Below, one piece after another: positions 35,349-47,981 of a DNA stretch of 64,000 nt. Every line of letters starts with the position of its first letter. The first letter of the stretch is position 1. The notes under the pieces were generated by a model. The model searched no databases. It was not told where the DNA came from and saw only the letters and a program-made list of their open reading frames with translations. This DNA comes from Mortierella sp. BCC40632 (lineage: Eukaryota > Mortierellomycota > Mortierellomycetes > Mortierellales > Mortierellaceae), in NCBI GenBank assembly GCA_011634665.1, contig WAEK01000027.1, positions 62,001 to 126,000 on the forward strand. The letters run 5' to 3'. The position numbers were made by a program, and so were the translations under genes.

Positions 35349-35741
35349 AGACCTTGGAAGGACGAAGACAAAAAGAAGACACGCACAATGTTTATATATA
35401 TCTATCTATAATATAGTTGGTAGCAATGCCTCATGAACCCATTCCTGGTTTGAATGGGGAAGCCATGAGAACATTCTCACTCCTTTTTTTTTCATTCTCT
35501 CTTCTTCTTGGGAGCAATAAAGCGGTGCAAGAAAACTGCACTGCAGGTGACTGCTGTGCCTCGACTGTGGTATTTCAGGTATTTCAGGGCAAAGAGGGCG
35601 AGGGCCCTCTCCCTCTCACACACACACACACTTCTCTTTCTCTCTCCCCCAAGATCTGACAACTCTTGCTTTGCGATCACTGAGGTCTCATCCCCCCATG
35701 GTGGGGCGCGCGCCGATTTTTTTTTTTTTTTCGACTCTCGA

Positions 35742-35878
<137 letters not shown>

Positions 35879-35936
35879 CCCACCTTCTCCCTACAATCAG
35901 GGATCATAAAGAAAAAGGGATCTCACATCTAACCAA

Positions 35937-37450
35937 ATGCTCTGCTCATCTTCCGCTTTCCGCCCACAGACCAGCACCGCCGCCGAGGAGGAGCACAGAG
36001 GGCACAGGAGTGCTGTGCCTGCGCCCTCGTCTGCGCCTGCGCCTGCGCCTCAGGGCCAAAAGGACTTTGATATCACCGCTCTCCTCTTCGACATCATTCT
36101 CTTTGAGATATCCTCTCGACACCAAGCCAAAGCTTCCTCTCTTCTCCCACCCAACAACGACAACAATACTTCCCAACCACTATCTCGACTCTTGCTTCAC
36201 TCTACAGAGATCGCGCATTGTTTCGAGTTTGCTCAAGCAATCTGTACTTATTATGTTCTACTGAAACCAGAACCAGACTTGGACCAGGAGGTCGCACGGC
36301 TGATCAAATCCGACTTGAGTGATGCACGGAAAGTTGAAGCCTACATCCTGAGCCACTCGACCTTCCTCTCTCTTCCTCTCGTCCCCTCCTCCAGTCTCAT
36401 TGACGATGACGAAGATCCTTCGTTTGCCTCTTTTCTCCTCCAGAGTGATCTCGACTCGGATGAGAACGAAATCGAAAACGAAACCCAAGAACATCAACCA
36501 CATAAAGAAGAAGAAGAAGAAGACGACGACGAAACGGTAGAGTTTGATTTAATCCTGACGCGTGCTCTTCAAGCATTGACAAAGCAGGACCAGCCATGGG
36601 CTATTCGATTCCATCGACAACCTACAGGAGAGTTAGGACTGGATCTTCCAGAGTTGGATGATTCTCGTTGTAAGCTCTTTTGGGAAAAATATGCGAGAAC
36701 GAAGCCCAGTATTCAAATGATGATGGCCCGTGTTGTCTTTAGACTGAGGTTGGAGATCTGGGAGGTGTTGGTCGCCGAGTCAGACCGTCACCCGCAGAGT
36801 TTTGGTACTCTTCAGTGTTACTGGCCCAATCTTCTCTCTTCCTCTCCTTCACCCTCTTTCTCCAAACCACTCGAAACAAAGAGTGAACCTAAACAAAAAG
36901 AGCCGCAGCAATCTTTGTCGTCGTCGTCGTCGTCGCCGTCGTCATCCTCAAATGAGATTGATATCGCCAATGAAAGTTCATTCAGGGCCCTGCTCCAATC
37001 TCGAGCTCATGTTGTGGCTTTGACGGCCAATGTTCCTGGGATCAAGGTCAAGGTGGACAAGAGTAAGATGACCTATGGACTTCAAGGGTATCTACCCCTT
37101 TCTATTGTGGAACTGGAGGAGAATTTGTGTGAGAAGTTGGAGTTGGGGATGATGGATCTATTCCACGTAAGTGAGCTTGATTGTTTCACACAGAGAGGAA
37201 AGATTGTCTTTTGTCTTTTGTATTATTAAAAAAAAATGGAAGAGTTGAAGATGCCGTCAAGTGCAATGGGTGGACTGAATTCGCAAATCTTTTTTTCTTT
37301 TTTCTTTTTTTTCTTGGCCACACAGGCGCAAGTACCGAGTCCTTCTTTTATCGCGAAGCGAGCAAAGTTCATTCAGGATCTACAGGCCACCTTGAACAAA
37401 ACGTATCCCAAAGCCGATCTACGCCTTGAAGCTTTCGGGTAAGTCTTTAT

Positions 37451-37482
<32 letters not shown>

Positions 37483-40400
37483 TTATTATTTTAATTATTT
37501 TTTTTCCCCATTTTTCTCCTGCTAACCTCTTTCTCTCTTTTGTGATCCATCAAATGCCAAGGTCATTTCCAAGCGGTCTTGGAACCAACTCGAGCGATGC
37601 AGATCTTTGTATTGTCACAGACAACTACAAACCAAGTGACTCGTACGCCAAGGTCAAGAATCTTGCCAGGATGCTCAAAAACTGTGGCATGACCAAAGTA
37701 CAACCCATCGCCGGGGCGCGTGTTCCGATCGTCAAGTTTTTTGACCCTCGGTCTGGTATCAATTGTGACATCAACTGCAATTATGTTCTTGGTATTCACA
37801 ACAGCGAGTTGATTCGATGCTATACCCTGATCGATCACCGGGTTCGACCCCTGATCTACAACATCAAAGCCTTGGTCAAGAACCATAAAATCAACGACTC
37901 GAGTCAAGGCTTGTTAAGCAGCTACTCCTATGTCATGATGACCATTGGGTTCCTTCAAGCCCAGGTAAAGAGAGAGAGAGAGAGAGAGAAAGAAAAGAAA
38001 AGGCATCATGTTAAAAGTTCCTGGGCCGCTGACTTTTTTTTTTTTTTTTTTTTTATATAAAACACATTTTTCCAATCTTATTTCCTATTTTTGAACGAAT
38101 AGGATCCACCAATCCTACCCGTCCTACAAAAACAACCAATGGAACAAATGACGCCTCTCAAAGTCCCAATGCTTGAACGCGGCTCTATAATAGGAATCGT
38201 GGACTGCACCTTTGACCGTAATCACGCTCGATACACTAACTTCGGTTCCAAGAACACGAAATCCCTTGGTCGGCTACTCATCGAGTTCTTTGAGTTTTAT
38301 TCACGTTTCTTTGATTACCAGACCATGGAGGTGAATATCCGGCTGGGTAACGGAGTCCGAAAACGATCCGAATACCATTCTAAGTATCACTCAAAAACTT
38401 TACCTCGACCTGGAAAAGGCGAAAAAAAGTTGGTCGTGATGGATCCTTTTATTCGAGAAAGAAATGTGGCCAGTGCCTGCAATGGCGACAAACTGATGCG
38501 CGTTTGGCGTGTGTTTGAGGCTCTTTATCTGACGTTGAGTCAGGGTGAGCTTGCTTTGGCTTCGAGACGTGTTCGTACCCAATACCAGGTCATAGAGGAA
38601 GGGATTCTGAATGACGTTGCTCGCGAGTGTTTTCACCCATCGGCAGCGGACACTCCAGCAGAACCACCAGGATCTTTGGTGGATGGCCCTAGTGCCGTGG
38701 CCACCCAGGAGTTGCAAAAGTCTGCTGATCAAGCCGAGCACAAAGAAAGCGACTCGAAGGAGTCTGAGCAAGAGTTGAACACGAACAAAGCAAGCGAGTC
38801 TGATCACAAGGCAGACAGAGTGAGAGAACTTGAATACGAGGAACTCGAGCCATTCGACCTTTTAGGGTTTGAGATTGAGGAGTCGACGGCGAACAGAACA
38901 AGAGATTTCGAGGAAGACATCGTAGAGTATGTTGACCTGGAAGATGATGCTAACCGGATCGATTGGCCCGCAACAGAAAGACTCTGGATCTTGCAAGGTC
39001 AGATGACCCAAGAGGAACAGAGGAAACAGAATGAACAGAGAGAGCAAGAGAAGGTGCAAGGAGAACTCAAAGCTCGAAATGCAGTGGACGAATTAAGGAA
39101 GCTGATGGGACAGGTTGAATTTGAAGAGCACAAAGAATCTTTGAGTTTTAATGGAAACCAGCCGGATGTGTATCGGGAGCTTCAAGCTAGAGAGCAAGAA
39201 AGACAGCTAGAGCAGCAGAGGCGGCAGGAGTTACAAAAGCTGAGAGAGTTACAGGAGAAAGAGTTGCGGAAGGAGGAGGAGTTGCAGAAGGAGAAAGCGT
39301 TGCAAAAGCAAAAGGAGCTACAAAAGCAGAAAGAGTTGCAAAAACAAAAGGAGTTGCAAAAACAAAAAGAGAACCAAAGACTGAAGGAGCTACAGAAGCA
39401 GAAGGAGCAACAGCGGCTGAAGGAGAAGAAAAAGCTAAAGGAGGCAAAGAAGGAGGCAAAGAAACAAAAGAAACTACAGCAGCAGAAAGAGCTGGAACAG
39501 CAGAAAGAGCAGCAAATTCTGCAAGGTCAGCAGAGTCAGCCAGGCCAACAGAATCAACCGGCCCAACTGGCTCAACCGGCTCAACCGGCTCAATCGGCCC
39601 AACAGAATCTGCAAGAACAACAAAAGCAGAAGGAGTTACAGAAGCAAAAAGAGTTGCAGAAGCAGAAAGAAGCGCAGAAGCAGAAAGAAGCACAGAAGCA
39701 GAAAGAAGCACAGAAGCAGAAAGAAGCGCAGAAGCAAAAAAGGAAGCAGAAGCAAAAAGGAAGGCAGAAGGAAAAAGGAAGGCAGAAGCAGAAGGAAGAA
39801 GCAGAAGCAGAAAGAAAACAGAAGAAGAAGGAGGCAGAGAAGCAGGCAGGATCTCAGAATCCTCAAGGCCAGTTGAATCAACAGGACCAACAAAAGCAAA
39901 AGGAGTTACAGAAACAGCAAGAAGCACAGAAGCAGAAGGAGGTACAGAAACAGAAGGAGGCTCAGAAACAAAAGGAAGCACAAAAACAGAAGGAAGCGCA
40001 GAAGCAGAAAGAAGCACAAAAACAGAAGGAAGCGCAGAAGCAGAAGGAAGCACAAAAGCAGAAAGAGGCTCAGAGACAAAAAGAGCTGCAGCGACAGAAA
40101 GAGTTGCAGAAGCAGCAAGAAGGACCCCAGAATCTGCAAGGCCAGTCGAATCTGCAAGATCAGCAAAAACAAAAAGAGCTGCAGAAACAACAGGAACTGC
40201 AAAAACAGAAAGAGGCACAGAAACAGAAAGAGGCACAGAAACAGAAAGAGGCACAGAAGCAAAAGGAAGCACAGAAGCAGAAGGAGGCACAGAAACAGAA
40301 GGAGGCACAGAAGCAGAAGGAGGCACAGAAACAGAAGGAGGCACAGAAGCAGAAGGAAGCGCAGAAGCAAAAGGAAGCACAGAAGCAAAGAGAGGCACAG

Positions 40401-40808
40401 AAGCAGAAGGAGGTACAGAAACAAAAGGAAGCTCAGAAGCAAAAGCAACCTGAAGTGCCTCTGGGAGGGACTGAGGTTGTTTCCTTGATGTCTGTTTCTC
40501 ATTCCATGCCGCCCGACAATGCTTCTTCCTCCCAAGAGTTTGTCGGTCACAACCTCTATGGGATGCGAACCAGTCTGGTCAACACTCTAGAGGATCTTTC
40601 CTACGAAACAGGATTGAACGATCAAGCCAATGGTGGTAGCAGCTCGAGCAAGCGCAGGAATAGAAGAGCCAAGGCCCAGCAACAGGCACTAAGCGATTCG
40701 ACCGGGGCCGGGACTTTTTCACCAGAGTCCTTCATGAGGGAGCTTTTCCCCCACTTGAACGCTTTTCCAGATGATCTGATCTTTGACAAGGATTTTCTCT
40801 TCATCTAG
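35937..40808 (+). CDS. Cid1-type non-canonical poly(A)/uridylyl transferase with long Q/K/E repeat
   Basis: Exons 35937-37166, 37326-37438, 37562-37964 and 38103-40808 give 1483 residues. Donors are GTAAGT, GTAAGT and GTAAAG; intron 2 has a GCTAACC branch site. The nucleotidyltransferase core spans exons 2 and 3: FGSFPSGLGTNSSDADLCI gives the GS motif and catalytic D460 and D462, and GINCDINCN gives D517. The PAP-associated domain follows at the start of exon 4 (LGRLLIEFFEFYSRFFDY to MDPFIRERNVASACNGD). Such enzymes add untemplated A or U to RNA 3' ends. The N-terminal ~410 residues include Asp/Glu- and Ser-rich low complexity. Residues ~940-1365 are almost entirely Q, K, E, A and L with QKQKEA hexapeptides, predicted as a long charged helix. 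A Ser-rich tail ends FDKDFLFI. Whether it adenylates or uridylates cannot be told here. Confidence 0.88.
39640..40445 (+). repeat. 18-bp minisatellite encoding QKQKEA hexapeptides
   Basis: Dozens of 18-bp units (consensus like CAGAAGCAGAAGGAGGCA) lie in frame in the last exon of the nucleotidyltransferase gene. They are interrupted by short Gln/Pro/Asn linkers near 39,530-39,610, 39,850-39,890 and 40,120-40,160. Units differ mostly at third positions and by A/L/V substitutions. Confidence 0.9.
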
Positions 40809-40899
40809 ACGTTTTTTTTTTTTTTTTTTTTTGGGGGAGGAAAGGATAGCAAGCAGCCTTTGCGGTCATTCATTTCTGTTTATTCGTCCTACAGAAGAG

Positions 40900-41182
40900 A
40901 TGCAAGCCAAATACCCAACCTGGCTCACTGTCAGTGAACTTGCCGGCATGGTAATTTCCGTTGTAGACTCGAGTAGCAGTGATCTTGACTACCTTTTTCT
41001 TTTCTTTTCTTTTCTTTTTTTCTTCATTACTTTCTTTTGTCCCTTTCTCTTTCTCTCTCTCTCTCTCTCTCCAGCCTTTGGATCATTGCGTCCCCAAGAG
41101 GACACGGCTCATCATATACCGCCCTTTTATCTTGGATATTCACCACCCAACCAAGACATGGCACCACTTAAATGAACTCTAG
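40900..41182 (+). CDS. Possible 52-residue spliced small protein
   Basis: ATG 40900 to 40950 joined to 41075-41182 gives 52 codons and a stop. Donor ATG|GTAATT and a CT-rich acceptor ending TCTCCAG are plausible. The product begins MQAKYPTWLTVSELAGM and ends WHHLNEL. It lies between the convergent nucleotidyltransferase and kinase genes. It could equally be a 3' UTR with a chance frame, or an alternative last exon of the nucleotidyltransferase gene, since a good acceptor (CCTACAG) precedes it. I do not recognise a family. Confidence 0.25.
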
Positions 41183-41265
41183 TCGATCCACCCTCCACCC
41201 TCCAAACAGATCGACTACGGGTATGATACATTGGAGTGTATCAAACCTCATGGTCCAAAAGGAAG

Positions 41266-41379
<114 letters not shown>

Positions 41380-41471
41380 TTAAATAAATGATAAACAAAA
41401 CCATAGTGTTTATTGTTGTTGATGTTGGTGTGTGTGTGTGTGTGTGTGTGTGTTTTTTCCTTCAATAGAAG

Positions 41472-44400
41472 CTAACCATTGTTGTTTCCATTGTTGTTGT
41501 TATTCAAAACGGATTGGGCAATCTTGCGTCGATCCACTCGTCGCTCTCCGAGTTGTGAAGAACCTTGTAAAATCATCTTGGCAAGTGTCTGTCGTCGTTG
41601 TGTTCCTTCAGTATTCTTCCATCGGACCAAAAGACTGAGAACCTTGTTTCGATCCAAGGTCTCCGTCACACGGTAACAGACATCCATCGCATGCTCCAAT
41701 GATGATTGTTCAGACATGCTATAAATTTTTTTTTTTTTTTTTTTTTTTTTTGGAAATGCGGATGAAATTAGTGTGATAGCAAATTTGGTCAAAGAAGTAA
41801 AAGGGATGGACATCAAAACATCGAACCTTTTTTCTAAAAAAAGAAAGAAAAATTATGAAAAATTGTTCACGTACCATAGATCAGTCTCAAGCAACACCTT
41901 GACACACTGGAATCGTAGACGGAGTGCCGCCTCAGCAAGTGCATTATTCTCCTGACAACGGATCGTAGGGTCAGCTCCATAATCCAACAACGTCTCCACA
42001 ATCTGAGCATTATCATTCAAAATAAAACTCGTCATCAATGGTGTTCGTCGTTCACTATCCTGCAAATTGGGGTTTGCTCCATTCTCCAATAGATACGTCA
42101 GGGGTTGTTGTGCATCTTTTCCAAATTGGGTCAAAAGATGAAGTGGTGTCTGCGACATGTCATCCAGCTCGTTCAGATTCAATCTCGGTCCTGCTGCCTC
42201 ACAAAGCATTTTGACCGCCTCAAAATTATCGCTCATCGCCACAGCATGGAGTGGTGTCCTACCGGACATGTTTTCATAAGGCTGCATCACATTTGCGCCA
42301 TGATCCAAATGCCAGCGAATCGCCTCCAAGTTGCCTTTCCGGCAAGAATCAAAAAAGTCTTTGATGTTAGTCTTGCCGTTAAAAGGAATGAGGTTTGAAA
42401 TTTTGCCGTTCGAGAAATTGTGCTTTCCTGAATTGTTATTCACTGGTGGAATAGGGGCTGGTACTGGCATCGGCATTGGCATTGGCATGGGAATGGGCAT
42501 GGGCATTGGATAGTGATCTGGTGCCCGCTGGTGGCTCGGGTAAGGAAGTTGTTGGCCATGATGAGCAGGCAGTTTTTGGTTATGCTGGTGGTACTGTTGT
42601 TGCTGCTGCTGGTGTTGCTGCTGCTGGTGTTGTTGTTGCTGCTGCTGCTGCTGGTGTTGGTGCTGATACTGCTGTTGCTGGTGTTGCTGATGGTTGCCGT
42701 TGAATGAACCAGGTGGATACATGTCCATTAGCTTGTACGGTCCCTTTTCAGGAATGCCATCATCCCGCTGTCCCATCTCGGACAGTTTTGGTGAAGAACT
42801 ACCCGGTACCTCATCGCTAGCGCCAGAGCTATTGCTTTCATGACCTGTGCTATTGGTTCTTTGGCTAATCCTTCCAATGGTCTGCCTTGATATGGGTTTT
42901 GGAGAGGTTGTGACAGGCGAGGCAGATCGCGTTTGATTCCGAAGTCCGTTTGAAGGTGGCCCTTGGTGGGTATTAGCACCCTGTCCAGGTTGAATCCATG
43001 GCAGGGATACTTTTCTAGCCGTAGATATCGGCTGAATCGAGGGCTGCACCGGTGTATCTAGCAGTCGGGAAAAATGTTTATGAATGTTAGTAACATAATA
43101 AAAAGGATTAAATACAATAACAGTGTCAGCAGATGATGCAGGAAAGGGCCCTGTTGAGACTGGCAGGATGATACATTGCATGGAGACATGGGCCCAAAGA
43201 GAGAGAGAGAGAGAGATGCTTCTACCTTCATGGATCTGAAATCCAGCAAGACGATCCTGTACACCAGACATGGCATCCTGCTGTGCTGCCTCTTGAGAAG
43301 GTTCGACGTCCTTGACTTGGCTCAGAGAGGGTAGTGTCCGTGAATGGTTCCGCCGTACGACGAGTCCAGAGACGTTTGTGAGAAATTGCTTTGAGCTCAT
43401 GCTGCTACTGCTAGCAGAGTTGATGTTGTCGCTGTGCCCATGGCCCGGGGAGATGGGTAGTGACACATGACAGGTCTCCATGACAGGGCTTTGTCCAGAA
43501 TTGCTCTGACTGCCGTGGTCCTTGTTAATACCAATGAGTGCAGGTGGGCCAACAATAGCTTTTTTCCTGTCGTGATCAGCAATCATGGCGTCAAGGACCT
43601 TCAAGACAACAGGTAAGGTTGGTCGGTTTGAAGGGAGGTCATCCCAGCATTTCTGATAGAGGTTGATATAGTCGTCAGGAGTCCCAGGAATGACCTTTTC
43701 CCGCTTTCCGCCGAGGATCTGGATAAACAAGGAATACATATCCTCGCGGTTGAAGGGTGGATATCCCGAGGTCAGCTCCCACATGATGACTCCCAGACTG
43801 TAGACGTCCGAGCTGCGGTCAAAGTGCTTGCCTCGAAGGCGTTCAGGAGAGATGTAGGGTACGATGCCATGGATGCCGTTGTTGGAGTGAGCTTTGCTGA
43901 GATAGCGAGAGAGTCCAAAGTCAGTGATGAGTGCCCTGCCAGAGCTGTCGATCAGGACGTTGCGTGAGTGGAGGTCGTGGTGGCAAATGTTGTCAGCGTG
44001 GATGAAGTTGATGCCCGCAGCGACATCCCGGGCAATCTGCATCTTTCTGCCCCAGTCGAGCGAGCTAAAGTTCCGGGCGAGGAACTCGCGGAGACTTCCG
44101 CCTCCAGCAAACTGGAGCACCATGCCATAGTCACCCGTGCTCTTTAGCTGGGTGATTCCATAGAACTTGACAATGTTTTGTGAGTCTTGCACAAGCCGGT
44201 GAATCCCAACCTAGAGAGGAGGGGAGAGGAGAGGTCAGTGAGCAAAAGAGAGGACAAAAAGAGAACACGCGCATGTGGTTAGGGGTTTTTGCACAAGCAA
44301 CAAAGCTGCATGGTAAAGACCCTCGAGCACAGAACCACGGCATGGGCGGAGGCACGGCAGCAAATAGAGATGCTGACGCAGCGCCTCACTCTTGTGCACA

Positions 44401-44921
44401 CTGCAAAGAGCAAAAAGAGAGTTGGAGAGATAGGGCAAAGGAAAAGTGGTGATGACGGTTGGTTGGGTGAGTGGGCGGAAGCAGCGGTCTCGGCCTCGCT
44501 GTCCATGATGCGATATCCCATTGGGAGAGAAGGAAGACCAAGGGGAGTATGTGGATGTATGGAGTAAGAAGGAAGGAAGGAAGGAAGGAAGGAAGGAAGG
44601 AAGGAAGGAAGGAAGGAAGGAAGGAGAAAAAAAAAAAAAAAGGGCAGCAGGGTCTGGTTGTACCTCTTGGAACAAGTCTGCAGGATTGAAAAGAACCTTG
44701 ATGGCGACCTTCATATCTCGCCATTCGCCAGCATGGATAACGCCGAATCCACCACTGGCGACGTTCATTTTAAGCTCAGTAATGTCAGAGAAATCAATCA
44801 GACGCAACAGCTTGGTTCGGATGGCGTCTTCGAACCATTGCCGTTCCCGTTCGCCTAATATGACGACGGGAGCAGTCCGGTCCTCGGGCGGGTCCTGTGG
44901 GATCATTCGTGCGTTGGCCAT
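41472..44921 (-). CDS. TKL-like protein kinase with C-terminal ankyrin repeats
   Basis: Exons 44921-44664, 44210-43226, 43057-41875 and 41718-41472 give 890 residues; donors are GTACAA, GTAGAA and GTACGT and all junctions keep phase. Kinase motifs: Gly loop ASGGFGVIHAG (55-65), VAIK Lys75, catalytic loop HHDLHSRN with Asp165 (Arg of HRD replaced by His), DFG 183-185, SPERL, and DVYSLGVIMWELTSGYPPF. A long Ser/Pro/Gln linker follows, with poly-Gln/His and a (PM)n segment. At least four ankyrin units (GRTPLHAVAMSDN, SQTPLHLLTQFG, RRTPLM, AQIVETLLDYGADP) come near the C terminus. It is probably a cytosolic serine/threonine kinase of the type expanded in Mucoromycota, with ankyrin repeats for partner binding (inference). 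Intron 1 (453 nt) carries a (GGAA)n repeat and an A tract. Confidence 0.88.
44569..44624. repeat. (GGAA)n tetranucleotide repeat in kinase intron 1
   Basis: About 14 GGAA units on the plus strand lie within the first intron of the minus-strand kinase gene, followed by a 15-base A tract. Confidence 0.9.
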
Positions 44922-46133
44922 GCCGGGGGGTGCTGAATGAAGCGAGGGCCCGACCCGGTCAGTCGGAAATGTAGGCTATTTGCAAGGTGGAGGAAGTGAA
45001 AGGTGGTGGTGGAAAGAGAGATGAGCAGCGAAGGCGCGGGGTGGGAATGGAGAAGGAGGGGAAGGAGGGGAAGGGAAACGATGCCAGAGTGAGAGAGATA
45101 TCAAGAGAGAAGTAGAGGGAGAGAGATAGAGAGAGAGAGTGAGAGAGAGAGGAAGGGGAAGAGAGTGATTATTGTTAGATGTGTATGAGAGGATGGAGTG
45201 GATGAGATGGAAGGGATGGATGAGAAGAAAAGAGAGAGCGAGAGAGAGAGAGCGAGAGAGAGAGAGAGAAGAGAGAGAGAGAAGGAGAGAGAAAGAGAGA
45301 GCAGACAGACAGAGAGACAGAGAGACAGAGATAGAGAGAGGAAAGAGGCAAACGACAGAGCGAACAGTGACTAGGCGGGAAAAAAAAAAAAAAGTGTCAA
45401 AAGACATGGACATAGACGTGCGACTCAGCACTTTCTGTTCCTCCTGGGATCCTATTCTCGGTTGGTCACGCCTTCTCTCTCTCTCTCTCTCTCTTATAGG
45501 AGTAACAAAAAAAAAAAAAAAAAAAAGAGTGACAAAGAGTTTGTGTGCTTGCAGAACATGTACAAAGGCGCCGTGCCGCACGGGCTCCACCCACCTCCTT
45601 TCCCCACCCCTGGGCGGGTGATAGCTTTCAGCCCAGCCTGCGCGACGTCGCGTGGAGGAGGAGCGCTGACTCGCAGCAGCCATGCCCCCGCCTCCGGAGC
45701 ATATCGCCGTTGCTGCCGCTTCTGCCGCTGCTGCTGTAGCCTAAACAGGTCTGTGTTCAGCACAGCGTGTGAACGGACGTACTGCGCTTGTGTTGTCCAC
45801 ATCCGTCCGTCATATCCTCTCTTTTTGGGCATCACACCCATCCACTGGGAGTCCCAACCCAATTTTCCTACTCTTTCCTACTGACCCACTGAACGAAAAA
45901 AAAAAAAAAAAAAAAAGTTGCCCGCCCTTCTCTGCTCTCACTCGCTCGCAAGTCTGAGAGCTATGGAGATGGATAGTCAGGTGACTGTCTTCTCTCTTCT
46001 CTCTCGGAACTAGGATTTCTTGGGGTTACTGCTGTTCTTCCGACGAGAGCATACCTCTTTCTACAGCATCCCATCTCTCCTCTCTCCTCTCCACTCTTTC
46101 TTCTCTCTCTCTCTCTCCCACACACCCTTCGTC
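44922..46133. other. Divergent promoter region between kinase and MPC1
   Basis: A GA-rich stretch (about 45,080-45,360) on the kinase side and A tracts at 45,380, 45,508 and 45,897. CT-rich DNA directly precedes the MPC1 ATG. No further gene was found. Confidence 0.55.
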
Positions 46134-46846
46134 ATGGCTTCCTGGGCATCGCAATTCGGACAAAAGATCGCCAGCCCCGAGTTTCGGCAATACCTCATGA
46201 GGTACCACAGCTGCATCCTTTTGTTCATGAACCCATGTGCACCTGAGGACCTGACGACCGTCGAACTGACATAACCTATGACTTTTTTTTTTTGACCACA
46301 GCACCGTAAGTCCTTCTAGTTGGACCCTGCCCCAAATATGCAAACCTGGATGCTATTAACGAGCACGCCAATATACAGCAACCACTCTGAGAGAGGAAAA
46401 AAAAAAAGAGCAAAAGCAAAAGCAAAGAGAGCAGGCAGCATCGAGTCTTTTTTTTTTTTTTTTTTTTACTTTCTGGATATTGATTGACTATTCATGGAGC
46501 GTCCTTCTGATCTACAGAATGTTGGGACATCCAAATGAGAATTTTCGAGGATCTAGACATTTAGACTGCCATCATTCACCGAAGCATTCAATCAGTCGCG
46601 ATAAGAACTGAGTGGCTAGCTAGGAGAAAGAGGAGCAGCAACTGGTATCCTATTTCATTAGACAGCTGAGCTAACGTCTTTATTGGGATCCTTTTTTTTT
46701 TTTTTTTATCTTTTTTTTGCTTTCTTTCTATCTTTCTTTCTTTTTATCTTATGCATTTGTCTTGTCTGATCTGGGATTACATTCGATCCGTATATAGCAT
46801 TTCTGGGGCCCAGGTAAGACCATGCACTCGAGGATGCTCCACTCCC

Positions 46847-46877
<31 letters not shown>

Positions 46878-46929
46878 TATGGCAAAGATTAACAATAGCA
46901 CGTTGTCTGTTTTTTTTTTTTTTTTTTTT

Positions 46930-46964
<35 letters not shown>

Positions 46965-47420
46965 GCCTAGTTGCCAACTGGGGATTGCCGCTCGCTGCTA
47001 TTGCCGACTTTAAGAAGGACCCAGAGCTGATCTCGGGCAACATGACAGCGGCTCTTTCTGTGTACTCGATGCTCTTCATGCGCTTTGCGTGGATGGTGCA
47101 GCCCCGGAATTACCTTCTCTTTGCCTGCCATGCCACCAACGAGATGGCCCAGCTGACCCAGGGATACCGATTTATCCAATTCCACCAGTAAGCTCATGGA
47201 GAACAGAAGAAGCATGCATGCACCATGTTTGCAGGAGAGATCAATCGGTCGTCATCTTGTAATATGTGTCGACAATTGACCAACCAGGCCCTGATATGTT
47301 TTTGATTGATTCATTGTTTTTCTATTTTACCCCTGGAATAGTCTCGGAGGCAAGGAAGCGAAAGAGACAGCGGCTGTCGATCAGGAGGAGCTCAAGGTGC
47401 CTCTGGACCCCAAGGCTTGA
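46134..47420 (+). CDS. MPC1: Mitochondrial pyruvate carrier subunit 1
   Basis: Five exons, 46134-46201, 46302-46305, 46798-46813, 46971-47187 and 47342-47420, give 127 residues. The product imports pyruvate across the mitochondrial inner membrane as a heterodimer with an MPC2-type subunit. Recognisable MPC1 text: [54 protein letters not shown] and QLTQGYRF. Exon 2 is only four bases (CACC), flanked by ACCACAG and GTAAGT; it supplies the S-T of LMSTHFWGP. Exon 3 is 16 bases, flanked by TATATAG and GTAAGA. Skipping exon 2 breaks the frame. The (TTG)n run ending at 46,965 sits just before the exon 4 acceptor. The C-terminal tail is acidic and extends slightly beyond typical MPC1. Confidence 0.93.
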
Positions 47421-47981
47421 AGCGCCACTTTGCCCGCAGCAGCCATGTGCGCTGTTGTGCGCCATCGGCCGTCTCTAGAGCAATCGGACAAAGTCAGATA
47501 GAAAAAAAGAAAAAAAAAAAAAAAAAAAAAAAAAATTGAGCACTTGTGGGTGTTTGCTGAGTGGATCTCTCGTCCATTTTTTTTTTTTTTTTTCTCACTC
47601 TCTCTGATAAACCTTGATCATCATCATCTTTTTTCCCATCATCTTCTTGCTCTTCATTCTCATCTCTTTCTTTTTATTCTTCATCTCATTCATTCACTCA
47701 CTCACTCACTCGCCCATACACGCGTACACACTCTCTCTTTCTTACTTCTTGTGGCAAAGAGCCTGCTTGCGTGAGTGTGGGCTATCTAGGCTCGTTATCG
47801 ATTGTTGTCGTCCGTTGATATATCATTCCATCATTGTTTTAGTTGGGCCCACAACAGTTCCTATTCCTCTGTTACTCTCTCTCCTTCCCCTATTCTCCCC
47901 GATTGTGCTCCTTCTCTCTCTCCTTCTTCTCCCGCTTGTTCCCTTCACTTCTCTCTCTCTCTCCCCTTTGCTTTACTCCCA
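47421..47981. other. Intergenic region
   Basis: Contains A and T tracts near 47506-47535 and 47577-47593, then CT-rich leader DNA ahead of the next ATG. No gene is seen. Confidence 0.6.

Noticed and set aside
39187..40550. Long minus-strand frames opposite the QKQKEA array (Leu/Phe- or Ser/Ala-rich)
   Set aside because: Antisense frames stay open because the 18-bp repeat has no stop in these frames; composition is an artefact of the repeat.
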